The notes under the pieces were generated by a model. That model worked only from the letters and a program-made list of their open reading frames with translations, was not told the origin of the DNA and made no database searches. The translations under genes and the position numbers were made by a program. A stretch of 64,000 nt of DNA from Micromonospora sp. NBC_01699 (GTDB taxonomy: Bacteria > Actinomycetota > Actinomycetes > Mycobacteriales > Micromonosporaceae), in NCBI RefSeq assembly GCF_036250065.1, contig NZ_CP109199.1, positions 1,922,001 through 1,986,000 of the forward strand, written 5' to 3'. Positions 17,754 through 25,837 of the stretch are shown piece by piece (position 1 is the first letter of the stretch; every line of letters starts with the position of its first letter).

Positions 17754-18953
17754 TCAGTGGGTCAGCTTCTCGCCGTCGGGGCCGACGGTGACGAGGCGAC
17801 GCCGCCGGGAGACGTGGAAGAGGCCGACGCCCAGGATGATGACGCCCGCGCCCACGCCGCCGATCAACGCCGCCGACGCCCCGGTCACCGGGAGCCCGCC
17901 GCCGTCCCCGTCGGCCGCCGCGGTGAACACCGTGAACCGGTCGCTGTCGTCGCTCGGGTCGACCTCCTGGTTGGCCCGAGCCCCGGTGACACCCTCCGGT
18001 AGGCCGGACACGTTTCGCGCCGCCGGGGCGGTGACGAGTTTGACCTCAACCGAGCCGCCCTGAAGGTGGGCCGGGGCGGGCGCGTCCGGCGCGACGCGGA
18101 CGGCGAAGCGGAAGCGCAGTGCGGAGAACTCCCGGTCGTCCGGGCTGGTGTCGTCATCGGCCGGAACGATCGAAAGCCCACGGTACGCACAGGTGGCGAC
18201 CCGCCGGTCGGCGTCGTACCGGCAACCGGGCTGGTCGCCGTGGAACGTCACGTGGTCGGGCAGCCGTACGGTGACGTCGACCGCGTCCGCCGTCGAGCTG
18301 CCCTGGTTGCCGATCTCGAACCGCAGATCGGCCCGGTGACCGGGTACGACGGCGCCGGCCCGCCCGGACGTGTCCGTCGGTACGTCCCAGGCACGCGCGT
18401 ACAGGTCCGGACCGGCGACGCCGGCTCCCGCCAGTTCACCCTTGAAGGTGTTGTTGGCGACGACCGGATCGGTGCTCGCGTGTCGGACGGTGGCGGTGTA
18501 TTCGCCGAACCGCCCGGCTGCGGGTGCCCATTTCACGATCTTGGCGTCGAGCTTCAACGAGCGGCCCGCGGGCAGGTCCGGCAGCTCGCACTCCTCGCCG
18601 ATCGGGTTGAGTCGATCGCCGGGCGGGATCGTCGGCACGGGCGGGGATGGCAGCGGCGGCCGGCCGGGCCCGGGGCAGAAGGAGACGGTGCCGAGGTCGA
18701 CGACCTCGCCGTCCAGCCAACCGGTGAGCCGGAGCCGAATATCGGTCGCGGTGCCCGGACCGAGGTTGGTCACGGTCAGCGTGGCGACCTTCCAGTCCAC
18801 CGAGTTGTCGAACGTCGTACCGACGACGGTGACCGAGAGATCCGCCGCCTCGGCCGGCGCCGCCGCGAGGGCGGTCGCCGGACCGGCCACGATCCCGGCG
18901 GTGCAGAGGAGCGCGGCGCAACCACGAGTGACGGCTCGACGAAGAGTTTGCAT
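17754..18953 (-). CDS. LPXTG-type cell-wall surface protein
   Basis: The 399-residue protein has a Sec signal peptide (basic RRAVTRGC, hydrophobic ALLCTAGIVAGPATALA, cleavage near AEA). The mature part has two beta-sandwich DUF11/CARDB-like domains, seen as VATLTVTNLGPGTATDIRLR (about 56-75) and RADLRFEIGNQGSSTADAVD (about 207-226). It ends with a sorting signal: LPVTG, a hydrophobic helix (SAALIGGVGAGVIILGVGLF) and an RRRR tail. It is therefore expected to be sortase-anchored to peptidoglycan. No sortase gene lies nearby. Role unknown; adhesion or scaffold function is a guess. Confidence 0.82.
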   Translation of the reverse strand: MQTLRRAVTRGCAALLCTAGIVAGPATALAAAPAEAADLSVTVVGTTFDNSVDWKVATLTVTNLGPGTATDIRLRLTGWLDGEVVDLGTVSFCPGPGRPPLPSPPVPTIPPGDRLNPIGEECELPDLPAGRSLKLDAKIVKWAPAAGRFGEYTATVRHASTDPVVANNTFKGELAGAGVAGPDLYARAWDVPTDTSGRAGAVVPGHRADLRFEIGNQGSSTADAVDVTVRLPDHVTFHGDQPGCRYDADRRVATCAYRGLSIVPADDDTSPDDREFSALRFRFAVRVAPDAPAPAHLQGGSVEVKLVTAPAARNVSGLPEGVTGARANQEVDPSDDSDRFTVFTAAADGDGGGLPVTGASAALIGGVGAGVIILGVGLFHVSRRRRLVTVGPDGEKLTH

Positions 18954-18990
18954 GGGCCGTGATTCTAAAGTGGACAGTGGTTTTGTGTTG

Positions 18991-19027
18991 CCCCGTACCC
19001 CGTACCCCGTACCCCGTACCCCGTACC
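18991..19027 (+). repeat. CCCCGTA heptanucleotide tandem repeat
   Basis: Five uninterrupted copies of CCCCGTA plus two bases lie in the leader between the two secreted-protein genes. The tract is perfect, which suggests recent expansion and possible copy-number variation. Its location upstream of the LPXTG gene could affect that gene's promoter spacing. Confidence 0.85.
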
Positions 19028-19097
19028 GAATCGGCAGGAATGGGAGACTGCCCGCCAGAAGCCGGAGCGGTCCGGTCTGGACCGCCCCGGCCGGGAA

Positions 19098-19631
19098 TCA
19101 CTCGGGGATGACGAACTGGGCGGTGCTGGTGGTGTCGTAGTTGACGCCGTTCTTCTCGGCATGGTGGATGCAGGTGACCGTGACCGTGCGGGACTGGGCG
19201 GGGACACCGGTGACCGGGACGGTCGGAGACCAGAAGTGCACGTCGACGAGGGCGCCGTTGTTCTCGGAGTCGTACTCCTGGGTGGAGTAGCTGAGTACGG
19301 TGGCGGAGCACCGGACGTTGATGTAGTTGGCGTCCACCCGGTCGTTGCCCCAGGTGGCGAGTCGGGAGTATCCCCGGACCTTGATGCCGCCGAGGCGTAG
19401 AGGCCAGGCTCCCTCGTGACCGGTGTCCTCCAGTTGGATGACGCCCTGCAAGTTGTAGGCCGGGCCGGGCGGGGTGCCGCCGCCACCACCGCCCTCACCG
19501 CCGCCGCCACCGCCGCACTCCGAGTCGATGGGGCATTCGGGGAGCCATGCCTGCGCCGGCATGGCGGCCACGCCGGTGAGCGCGAGACTGGCCAGCAGGG
19601 CGATCCCCAGTGTGGTAGCGCGTCTGAGCAC
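19098..19631 (-). CDS. Secreted protein with a polyglycine linker
   Basis: AGGAGA before a GTG fixes the start. The 177-residue product has a signal peptide (LRRATTLGIALLASLALTGV, cleavage near AQA). A short Cys-containing segment (CPIDSEC) precedes a glycine-rich linker (about residues 38-50), then a beta-rich domain of about 120 residues ending in HHAEKNGVNYDTTSTAQFVI. Two further Cys (VRCSA, VTCIHH) could form disulphides outside the cell. No family was recognised. It lies upstream of the LPXTG gene in the same direction, 144 bp away, and may be co-expressed. Confidence 0.75.
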   Translation of the reverse strand: MLRRATTLGIALLASLALTGVAAMPAQAWLPECPIDSECGGGGGGEGGGGGGTPPGPAYNLQGVIQLEDTGHEGAWPLRLGGIKVRGYSRLATWGNDRVDANYINVRCSATVLSYSTQEYDSENNGALVDVHFWSPTVPVTGVPAQSRTVTVTCIHHAEKNGVNYDTTSTAQFVIPE

Positions 19632-19965
19632 GTCATCTCCTGTCAGCAAACGCCCGGGAAGATCACCCATGGCGTGCGATTGAATGCGTAGAGTATGCCC
19701 GCAATTTTGGGAGCGCAATAGGCATCGTGCGCTACCACGCGACAAAACTGTCCCATTATTCGCTCAACGGGGATCGTCGGACTTGTCCTTGCTGGTCATG
19801 GGATGTCGGCACACCCCCGACAGTTGCCAAACCGGCGTAACTTCACCCCTTTGTGGGAGGGGCATTGGTCGAATAGTGTTTTGTTGAATTGGCCTGTCGT
19901 GGAGTGGTCAGAATTGTCTGGGCTGGTTGGACAATGCAGCTTCCCGGGCACGCTGCGATCATTGA
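19632..19965. other. 334-bp divergent promoter region
   Basis: This AT-richer stretch separates the secreted-protein gene (minus) and the DUF1152 gene (plus). It contains an inverted repeat, ATTGTC-N11-GACAAT (19913-19935), about 30 bp before the DUF1152 start, which may be an operator. No coding frame is supported. Confidence 0.4.
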
Positions 19966-20964
19966 GTGATGACGAACCCCGCCGCGCTGCCGATCGACCC
20001 CGGTACGTTCTCGTTGACCGTTCCGCCGCTGTTTGCCGCGCTGGCTCCGGCGCGGAACATCCTCATCGCCGGAGCGGGCGGAGGGTTCGACGTGTACGCC
20101 GGCCTGCCCCTGGCGTTCGCCCTTTGGCACGGCGGCGCCCAGGTTCACCTGGCCAGCCTGTCCTTCTCCCAGCCCGAGTTGATCGAGCGCGACGCGTGGG
20201 TGGCGGAGCACGTCGCGGCGGTGCGGCCGGACACCACCAGCCCGGACTGGTACTTCCCCGAACGGACGCTCGCCCGGTGGCTGGCGGCTCGGGACCTGCC
20301 GTCGACCGTGTACGCCTTTCCGCCACTCGGCGTCCAGCCGCTACGGGAGGCGTACCGGTATCTGGTTGACCGACTCGACATCGATGCGGTGGTGCTGGTC
20401 GACGGCGGCACCGATGTCCTGCTGCGCGGCGACGAGAGCGAGCTCGGCACCCCGGTGGAGGACATAACCAGCCTGGCCGCCGTGGCCGCGCTGGACGTGC
20501 CGGTCAAGCTGGTGACCAGTCTCGGCTTCGGCATCGACGCCTACGACGGCGTCAACCACGTGCAGGTGCTGGAGAACCTCGCCGCGCTCGACCGCGACGG
20601 CGGCTACCTCGGTGCCCTGTCCATCCCCGGTTCCAGCCGCGAGGCGGCGCTGTACCGCGATGCTGTCGCCGACGCCCAGGCCACCACCCCGGACCGGCCG
20701 AGCATCGTCCAGGGACAGATCGCCGCCGCCACCAGCGGCGCGTTCGGAGACGTCCGGTTCACCCGGCGCACCGGCGGCGGCGACCTGTTCGTCAACCCGC
20801 TGATGGCGATCTACTTCACCGTCGACCTCGACAAACTCGCCGCCCGATGCCTGTACCTCGACCGCATCGAGAACACCGTCGGCAGGCGACAGGTCATCAC
20901 GCGCATCCAGGCGTTCCGCGACGAACTCCTCGGCGCACGCGTCCCCCGCGCGTTTCCCCACTGA
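19966..20964 (+). CDS. DUF1152 domain protein
   Basis: This 332-residue protein covers the whole DUF1152 fold. Visible landmarks are ILIAGAGGGFDVYAGLPLAF near residue 30, a glycine-rich nucleotide-like loop, VVLVDGGTDVLLRGDESELG near residue 142, and TSLGFGIDAYDGVNH. The family is of unknown function; the GAGGGFD loop suggests a Rossmann-like nucleotide-binding site. GTG 19966 and ATG 19969 are adjacent starts. It is cytoplasmic, with no signal peptide. Confidence 0.85.
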   Translation: MMTNPAALPIDPGTFSLTVPPLFAALAPARNILIAGAGGGFDVYAGLPLAFALWHGGAQVHLASLSFSQPELIERDAWVAEHVAAVRPDTTSPDWYFPERTLARWLAARDLPSTVYAFPPLGVQPLREAYRYLVDRLDIDAVVLVDGGTDVLLRGDESELGTPVEDITSLAAVAALDVPVKLVTSLGFGIDAYDGVNHVQVLENLAALDRDGGYLGALSIPGSSREAALYRDAVADAQATTPDRPSIVQGQIAAATSGAFGDVRFTRRTGGGDLFVNPLMAIYFTVDLDKLAARCLYLDRIENTVGRRQVITRIQAFRDELLGARVPRAFPH

Positions 20965-21258
20965 ACCCGCCACGTCAAGGCGCTCGGGGTAGCTTCGGCC
21001 GGTGCCGGAGGCGTACGGACCGAACGCGCTCGCAAGACGTACTCGTCGAGGCCGAGCCGGGCGAAGGTGCCTCGTCGACATGGCCTCAGACCGGACCTGT
21101 TGGATTCGACAGTGGACCTGTTCGGTGGATCCTTCGGCCTGATATCGATAGACGCAGTGATCCGCATCCTGTTGCCGTCGGCCCTGTGGGCGGCGGCGGC
21201 AGTGGCGGCGACCGCCGGACGAACAGTTCGCGGACCTGCTGATCTCTCGGGGCTGGTC

Positions 21259-22030
21259 ATGACGCTGACGACAGGAACCACCCGTACGCGGGTGGGTGGG
21301 CTCGGCCGCTTCGTGGGGCGAGAGCCGGAACTGCGGCTGCTCGATGATGCTGCCGCGATGCTGGGCAGCGGGGAACAGTTGGTGGTGGAGGTCGTGGGCG
21401 AGCCCGGGATCGGCAAGACCCGGCTCGTCCACGAGGCGATGGCCGACTGCGCCGACCGGGGGCTTCGGCTGGCCCACGGAAGCGGTACGGAGGTCGAGCG
21501 GCTGATCCCGTTCCACGTCTTCCGGCACGCGTTCGGCGGACGACGGCTCGGTGACGTCTTCGGACCCGCCCGTCCGGAGCAGCCCGACCCGCCCGTCGAC
21601 CCGGATCCCGGTCCACTGCGGGTGGACACCGCCCGACAGCGGGTGGACGTACGGCGCTTCCGCACATACCAGGTGGCGCGGCGACTGCTGGAACGCGCCG
21701 CGTACGACGGGCTCGTGCTCGTCCTCGACGACCTGCACTGGGCCGACCACGCCTCGACCGGGCTCATCCGCCACTTGCTGCGCCACCCGGTACACGCACC
21801 GTTGCTGGTCGTCCTGGTGTACCGGCCCCGGCAGATGTCCACCCGGGCACCGTTCGGACTGCCCGGCCCGGACCCCCGCAGTGGCCCGCTGCCGGCGGCG
21901 CCCGCGCGGCGGATCGAGGTGGGTCCGCTGTCCGTGGCCGAGGCGGCGCGACTGCTCGGCGAGTCCGCCGGATCGGAGGATCTGCGTCGCCGTCACGCCG
22001 CCAGCGGCGGAAACCCGTTCTACCTGGGCG
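21259..22030 (+). pseudogene. AAA-ATPase domain of a LuxR-type (LAL) regulator, C-terminus lost
   Basis: The frame starts MTLTTGTTRTRVGGLGRFVG and continues through FVGREPELRLLDDAAAM, the Walker A GEPGIGKTRL, the Walker B LVLVLDDLHWAD and the usual GGNPFYL. It then changes abruptly to unrelated sequence at about 22030. A complete regulator of this class is 900 residues or more with a C-terminal LuxR helix-turn-helix. Here only about 257 residues remain, so it cannot bind DNA in the usual way. The break coincides with the cut end of a minus-strand gene, marking a deletion junction. Confidence 0.75.
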
Positions 22031-22361
22031 GCGGCGACGCCGATTGTCTCCAGCCGGCGCAGCTCCCGCCGGGCCCGTTCGCGCAGCCGCGACTCGTACC
22101 CGGCCAGCTTGGCGCAGGAGATGGTTACCCCCACCCCGGCGACCCCATGATCCAGCGGTTTGCGGTGGGCTCGCCGGTGGCGAGGAAGGCGGCCGCGTAC
22201 ACCATGAACGGGCCGATCAGCAGCAGCGGGAGGCCCAGGAGCCAGAGCACCAGCCGCAGGAATCCACCGGAGGGCAGATCCGCCTGACGCGGCCCGGGAT
22301 CGGTGCCCGTCCCGGTGAGCGCGCTCCGTCCGGGCGCGTACCCCCTCCGCACGATCGGCAT
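22031..22361 (-). pseudogene. Truncated and frameshifted small membrane protein
   Basis: The first frame (MPIVRRGYAPGRSALTGTGT) leads to a membrane helix (LVLWLLGLPLLLIGPFMVYA) and then WIM followed by a stop. Shifting one base in a GGGG run continues as GVAGVGVTISCAKLAGYESR and a charged helix, ERARRELRRLE. The reading then enters the truncated regulator. Both the frameshift and the missing end argue for a dead gene. Family not recognised. Confidence 0.5.
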
Positions 22362-22450
22362 GGCGCCACCCTAACCAGGGGCGCCGTGAACCGCGAGGTC
22401 CGCGGGAGAGCACCCGGTGGGTGCCCCCCAGCACCGGTACGCCGACCGGG

Positions 22451-22757
22451 TCACGGGATGGGACCGGGCCGGTCGGCCCGGTGGAACTCGTACTGGCGCT
22501 GGAGGGCGCCGTACTGCTCGAACTTCGTGGCGAGGCAGGCCCCGGTACGCTCCAACAACCTCCCGGGGCGTTCGTTGGCCTCCTGGGTCACCGCGATCAG
22601 CACGTCCTCGGCGGTGTGGGCGAAGAACCAGTCGACCAGGGCGGAGATCGACTCCGAGGCCAGTCCCACGCCCCATGACGCGGGTCGGAACTGGTAGGAG
22701 ATCTCCCACGGGCCGCGTCTGCGGCTGATGAGGCGGCGAGCGATCTCCACGATGGAG
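22451..22757 (-). pseudogene. GNAT acetyltransferase, C-terminal fragment
   Basis: The frame reads SIVEIARRLISRRRGPWEIS, then YQFRPASWGVGLASESISAL, AVTQEANERPGRLLERTGA and YGALQRQYEFHR. These are the second half of a RimJ/RimL-type GNAT enzyme, including the Trp-Gly-x-Gly-x-Ala acetyl-CoA loop. The N-terminal strands and a proper start are missing; the sequence becomes unrelated just upstream. It is a remnant at the left edge of the segment carrying the small secreted-protein gene. Confidence 0.7.
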
Positions 22758-22827
22758 CAGCATCGCCGAGGGGTAGATCACTTGTGGAATAGTGATGGTC
22801 AATGTGCCCCCGATGGAAGGATTTTTC

Positions 22828-23301
22828 ATGGTCTTCGCGATGCCGTGGTCCAAGACCCGTCCCCTGATCGGAGCAATCCTCGCCGCGATCCTGGTGGCGG
22901 CGACGCTCGCCGTGACCGGCTCGCCCGCGTCCGCGCACACCAAGCTGAGCCCCGGTGCATCCTGTTCCGGCACCGAGCTGTCGCCACACCGCGACGCGTA
23001 CGGCGGCGCGATTTCCGTCTTCATCTCCTACTCCAGCGCCAACGGGGGAACGAACTGCGTCTGGGCGCAGAAGAATCTCAACCGCGACAAGTCGGAGCAC
23101 ATGGAGGTCTTCATCGGCAAGTGCCCCACCGGCAACTCGGGCAACGCCTGTGAACCGCTCGTCTTCGACCGCGATTCCGGGAACTTCCAGTACTACGCCG
23201 GCCCCGCCCAGGTCACCGGGACCGCCGACCGGTGCATCCTGGTCTACGTGGTGTACCGCAACCTCGCCGAGGAGCGGTGGGGACCGATCCACTGTAGCTA
23301 A
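22828..23301 (+). CDS. Small secreted protein
   Basis: GGAAGGA 6 nt before the ATG fixes the start. The 157-residue product has a typical signal peptide (KTRPLIGAILAAILVAATLA, cleavage near ASA-HT). The mature protein of about 120 residues has six Cys (CSG, NCVW, GKCP, NACEP, DRCIL, HCS), pairable as three disulphides, and is rich in Tyr and Asn. No family was recognised. The gene sits alone between a truncated GNAT gene and a truncated PadR gene, both on the other strand, so it appears to have arrived with a rearrangement. Confidence 0.7.
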   Translation: MVFAMPWSKTRPLIGAILAAILVAATLAVTGSPASAHTKLSPGASCSGTELSPHRDAYGGAISVFISYSSANGGTNCVWAQKNLNRDKSEHMEVFIGKCPTGNSGNACEPLVFDRDSGNFQYYAGPAQVTGTADRCILVYVVYRNLAEERWGPIHCS

Positions 23302-23311
23302 TTCGTTGGCG

Positions 23312-23412
23312 GTCCCGCGACGCTCGATGACCTGCTCCAGGTCGTAGCCGTGCCGGGGGCGCTCGATGATCAATCCGAGGACGATCAGTTCGCGAGGACG
23401 GGGCGGCGTCAC
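23312..23412 (-). pseudogene. PadR-family regulator, N-terminal fragment
   Basis: Starting at a GTG that overlaps the ABC-transporter stop (GTGA), the frame reads RPRELIVLGLIIERPRHGYD, then LEQVIERRG, the first two helices of a PadR winged helix. The recognition helix and C-terminal domain are missing, and homology ends near 23315. The 4-nt overlap shows it was once co-translated with the exporter gene. Confidence 0.75.
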
Positions 23413-25202
23413 GCGGCCAGGGTGGCGTACCGGCCGTTGCTGTCGATCAGGATGTCGTGGGTGCCGCGCTCCACGATCCGCCCGTGGTCGAGCACCGCGA
23501 TCTGGTCGGCGCCGCGCACGGTGGAGAGCCGGTGCGCGATGGTGATCGTCGTGCGTCCCTCGGCAAGGACATCGAAAGCACGCTGTACGGCCCGTTCGGT
23601 CTCGGTGTCCAGAGCGCTGGTCGCCTCGTCGAGGATCAGGACGCGCGGGTCGCGCAGCAGGGTACGGGCGATGGCCAGACGCTGCTTCTCGCCGCCGGAG
23701 AACCGATGCCCCCGCGAGCCGACCATCGTGTCGTACCCGTCTGGCAGGCCGGCGATGAGGTCGTGGATCTGCGCGGCGCGGGCGGCGGCCTCGATCTCGG
23801 CGTCGGTGGCCTCCGGGCGGGCGTAGCGCAGGTTCTCCCGCACGGTGGTGTGCAGCAGGTACGTCTCCTGGCTGACCACACCGACGATCGCGGCCAGGTC
23901 GGCGAGGCGCAGGTCGCGTAGGTCGACGCCGTCGACGGTGACCCGGCCGCTGCTCGGGTCGTGTAGCCGGCTGACCAGCGCGGCGAGGGTGCTCTTGCCG
24001 GAGCCGGTCTCGCCGACCAGGGCGAGGCTGGTGCCGGAGGGCACGTCCAGGGTGATCCCGGCGACCGCGGCGGTGTCGCTGCCCTGGTAGCTGAAGCTGA
24101 CCTCGTCCAGGCGCAGGTGACCGCGGACCCGGCGGGGGTCGATGCCGACCGGCTCGGCCGGGTCGGCCACCTCGACCGGGAGGTCCAGGTACTCGAAGAT
24201 CCGGGCGAAGAGCGCCAGCGACGCGGTCAGCGAGACACCCACGTTCAGCAGGCCCATCAGCGGGCGGAACAGCGCGCCCTGCAACGCGGTGAAGGCGACC
24301 AGGGTGCCGATGCTCAGCGTGCCGGCGGTGCCGGGCAGGCCGGCGCTGAGGTAGATGATCGCCGGGATGGCGGCGAAGATGATGCTCATCGAGGCCATCC
24401 GCCATCGTCCGGCGAGTTCGCTGCGCAGCTCCAGGTCGACCAGGCGAGCGGAGGAGGTGTTGAACCGCTCGATCAGGGCCGGTCCGGTTCCGAGGGTCTT
24501 GGCGAGCTGCACGCCGCTGATGGACAGCCCCTCCTCGACGGTGACGTTGAGGTCGGCCAGTTCACGCTGGCGTCGCGCGGTGATCTCCCGGCGCAGTTGG
24601 GCGACTCGGCGGGTCAGCCAGATCGCGGGGGGAAGCACGAGCAGCGAGACCAGGGAGAGCCGCCAGGAGAGCGCGGCCATGGCGGCCGCGGTGGCGACGA
24701 CCGTGGTCAGGTTGGACGCGATTCCGGTGGCCGTGGAGGTGACCACCGACTGCATGCCGCCGATGTCGTTGGTGATCCGGGACTGCACCTCGCCGGTACG
24801 GGTCCGGGTGAAGAAGCCCAGTGACTGCCGCTGGAGGTGGCGGAAGACGTCGGTGCGCAGCCGGTGCAGGACCTCCTGGCCGACCCGGGTGGAGATCCAG
24901 GTCTGCACGACGCCGAGGACCGAGGTGACGGCGGCCACCCCGACCATGCCGAGGACCAGCCAGACGAGCAGCGTCAGGTCGCGCTCCGGTAGGGCTTGGT
25001 CGATCACGTGACGGAGCAGGAAGGGCGAGGCCATCGCGATGACCGAGGAGGCCACGATGATCGCGGTGACCATGGCGAGCGCGGCCCGGTGCTGGGTGAA
25101 CAGCCCGGCGATGCGGCGCAGGGACACCTGGCGGGCCTGGGTCTTCTCGGCGCTGCTGACGGTGCGGGGGCCGCGATCGCGGCCGGAGGGGGTGGATTCC
25201 AA
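23409..25202 (-). CDS. ABC exporter half-transporter (permease fused to ATPase)
   Basis: The 597-residue protein has an N-terminal six-helix ABC membrane domain (about 30-320) and a C-terminal ATPase. Motifs visible are Walker A GETGSGKST, Q-loop VSQETYLLHTTVRENLRYAR, signature FSGGEKQRLAIARTLL, Walker B RVLILDEATSALD and switch His TIAHRLSTV. This is the MsbA/LmrA homodimeric multidrug type. It diverges from a MarR regulator, with operator-like repeats between them. The downstream PadR gene, coupled by a 4-nt overlap, is truncated. The likely job is drug or lipid efflux controlled by the MarR protein. Confidence 0.92.
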   Translation of the reverse strand: MESTPSGRDRGPRTVSSAEKTQARQVSLRRIAGLFTQHRAALAMVTAIIVASSVIAMASPFLLRHVIDQALPERDLTLLVWLVLGMVGVAAVTSVLGVVQTWISTRVGQEVLHRLRTDVFRHLQRQSLGFFTRTRTGEVQSRITNDIGGMQSVVTSTATGIASNLTTVVATAAAMAALSWRLSLVSLLVLPPAIWLTRRVAQLRREITARRQRELADLNVTVEEGLSISGVQLAKTLGTGPALIERFNTSSARLVDLELRSELAGRWRMASMSIIFAAIPAIIYLSAGLPGTAGTLSIGTLVAFTALQGALFRPLMGLLNVGVSLTASLALFARIFEYLDLPVEVADPAEPVGIDPRRVRGHLRLDEVSFSYQGSDTAAVAGITLDVPSGTSLALVGETGSGKSTLAALVSRLHDPSSGRVTVDGVDLRDLRLADLAAIVGVVSQETYLLHTTVRENLRYARPEATDAEIEAAARAAQIHDLIAGLPDGYDTMVGSRGHRFSGGEKQRLAIARTLLRDPRVLILDEATSALDTETERAVQRAFDVLAEGRTTITIAHRLSTVRGADQIAVLDHGRIVERGTHDILIDSNGRYATLAA

Positions 25203-25234
25203 GGGGTACCTGCCGTTCGTCGGGAAAGTTGCTG

Positions 25235-25254
25235 AGGTTACCTCATTATGAGGT
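25235..25254. promoter_or_regulatory. Probable MarR operator in the divergent region
   Basis: Two overlapping perfect palindromes share a half-site: GAGGT-T-ACCTC (25235-25245) and ACCTCA-TTA-TGAGGT (25240-25254). They lie between the exporter start and a -10-like TACCGT (25273-25278) placed 7 nt before the MarR GTG, so the marR mRNA is probably leaderless. Repression of both directions is inferred. Confidence 0.5.
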
Positions 25255-25285
25255 AGTAACCGTACTCCCTGCTACCGTATTCCCC

Positions 25286-25327
25286 GTGACCGAGGCGGAC
25301 GGCATTCCCGTGACCGAGGCGGACGGC
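25286..25327 (+). repeat. Tandem duplication of the MarR start region
   Basis: GTGACCGAGGCGGACGGC occurs twice, 24 bp apart, so the protein begins with two copies of VTEADG and has two in-frame GTG starts at 25286 and 25310. Confidence 0.85.
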
Positions 25328-25732
25328 GAGGACGAGACCCTTGCGGAGGCGTTCTGGGGGGTGGCCCGCCGGCTGCGGCGACGCAGCCGGGAGGCGCTGG
25401 AGCCGTGGGACATCACCCCGAGCCAGGCCCGCGCGCTCGGCGTTCTCGCCCGGCACGGCATGCTCCGGCTCAGCGCCCTCGCCGAACACCTGCGCATCGC
25501 GCCGCGCTCGGCCACCGAGGTGGTCGACGACCTCCAGGCTCGGGGCCTGGTGGAACGCCGCCCCGATCCGGGCGACCGACGCGCCACGCTGGTCGCGCTG
25601 ACGGGGGAGGGCAGCCGCATCGGCGCTGCCATCCGGGCCGCCCGGCAGACCGAGGCGGAACGACTCTTCGCCGCCCTCGACGACGCCGACCGGGACCAAC
25701 TCGCCCGCATCCTGCGTACCCTCGGCGGCTGA
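25286..25732 (+). CDS. MarR-family regulator
   Basis: The 148-residue protein has a standard MarR winged helix: WDITPSQARALGVLARHGML, LSALAEHLRIAPRSATEVVD (recognition helix) and GLVERRPDPGDRRATLVALT (wing with the conserved DxRR motif). The GTG at 25286 is preferred because it follows the -10 box directly; the duplicated GTG at 25310 would shorten the product by eight residues. It is divergent from the ABC exporter, its probable target. Confidence 0.88.
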   Translation: MTEADGIPVTEADGEDETLAEAFWGVARRLRRRSREALEPWDITPSQARALGVLARHGMLRLSALAEHLRIAPRSATEVVDDLQARGLVERRPDPGDRRATLVALTGEGSRIGAAIRAARQTEAERLFAALDDADRDQLARILRTLGG

Positions 25733-25837
25733 TCCGCCACCGGCGGGTCCGGCCCGGCAGGCGGGAGCGGCCGGGGCGGTGGCAGACCCGAAACGGTGGC
25801 CGCCATACCGCTGGCGACCACCGTTTCCGAGACAGCG

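Noticed and set aside
18991-19027. CRISPR-like short repeats
   Set aside because: The units are 7 bp and contiguous with no spacers, so this is a simple tandem repeat.
20341-22434. A 697-codon minus-strand open frame
   Set aside because: It runs opposite to the DUF1152 gene and the LAL-regulator fragment, and only its upstream end overlaps a plausible small membrane protein in a different frame. Composition is shadow-like.
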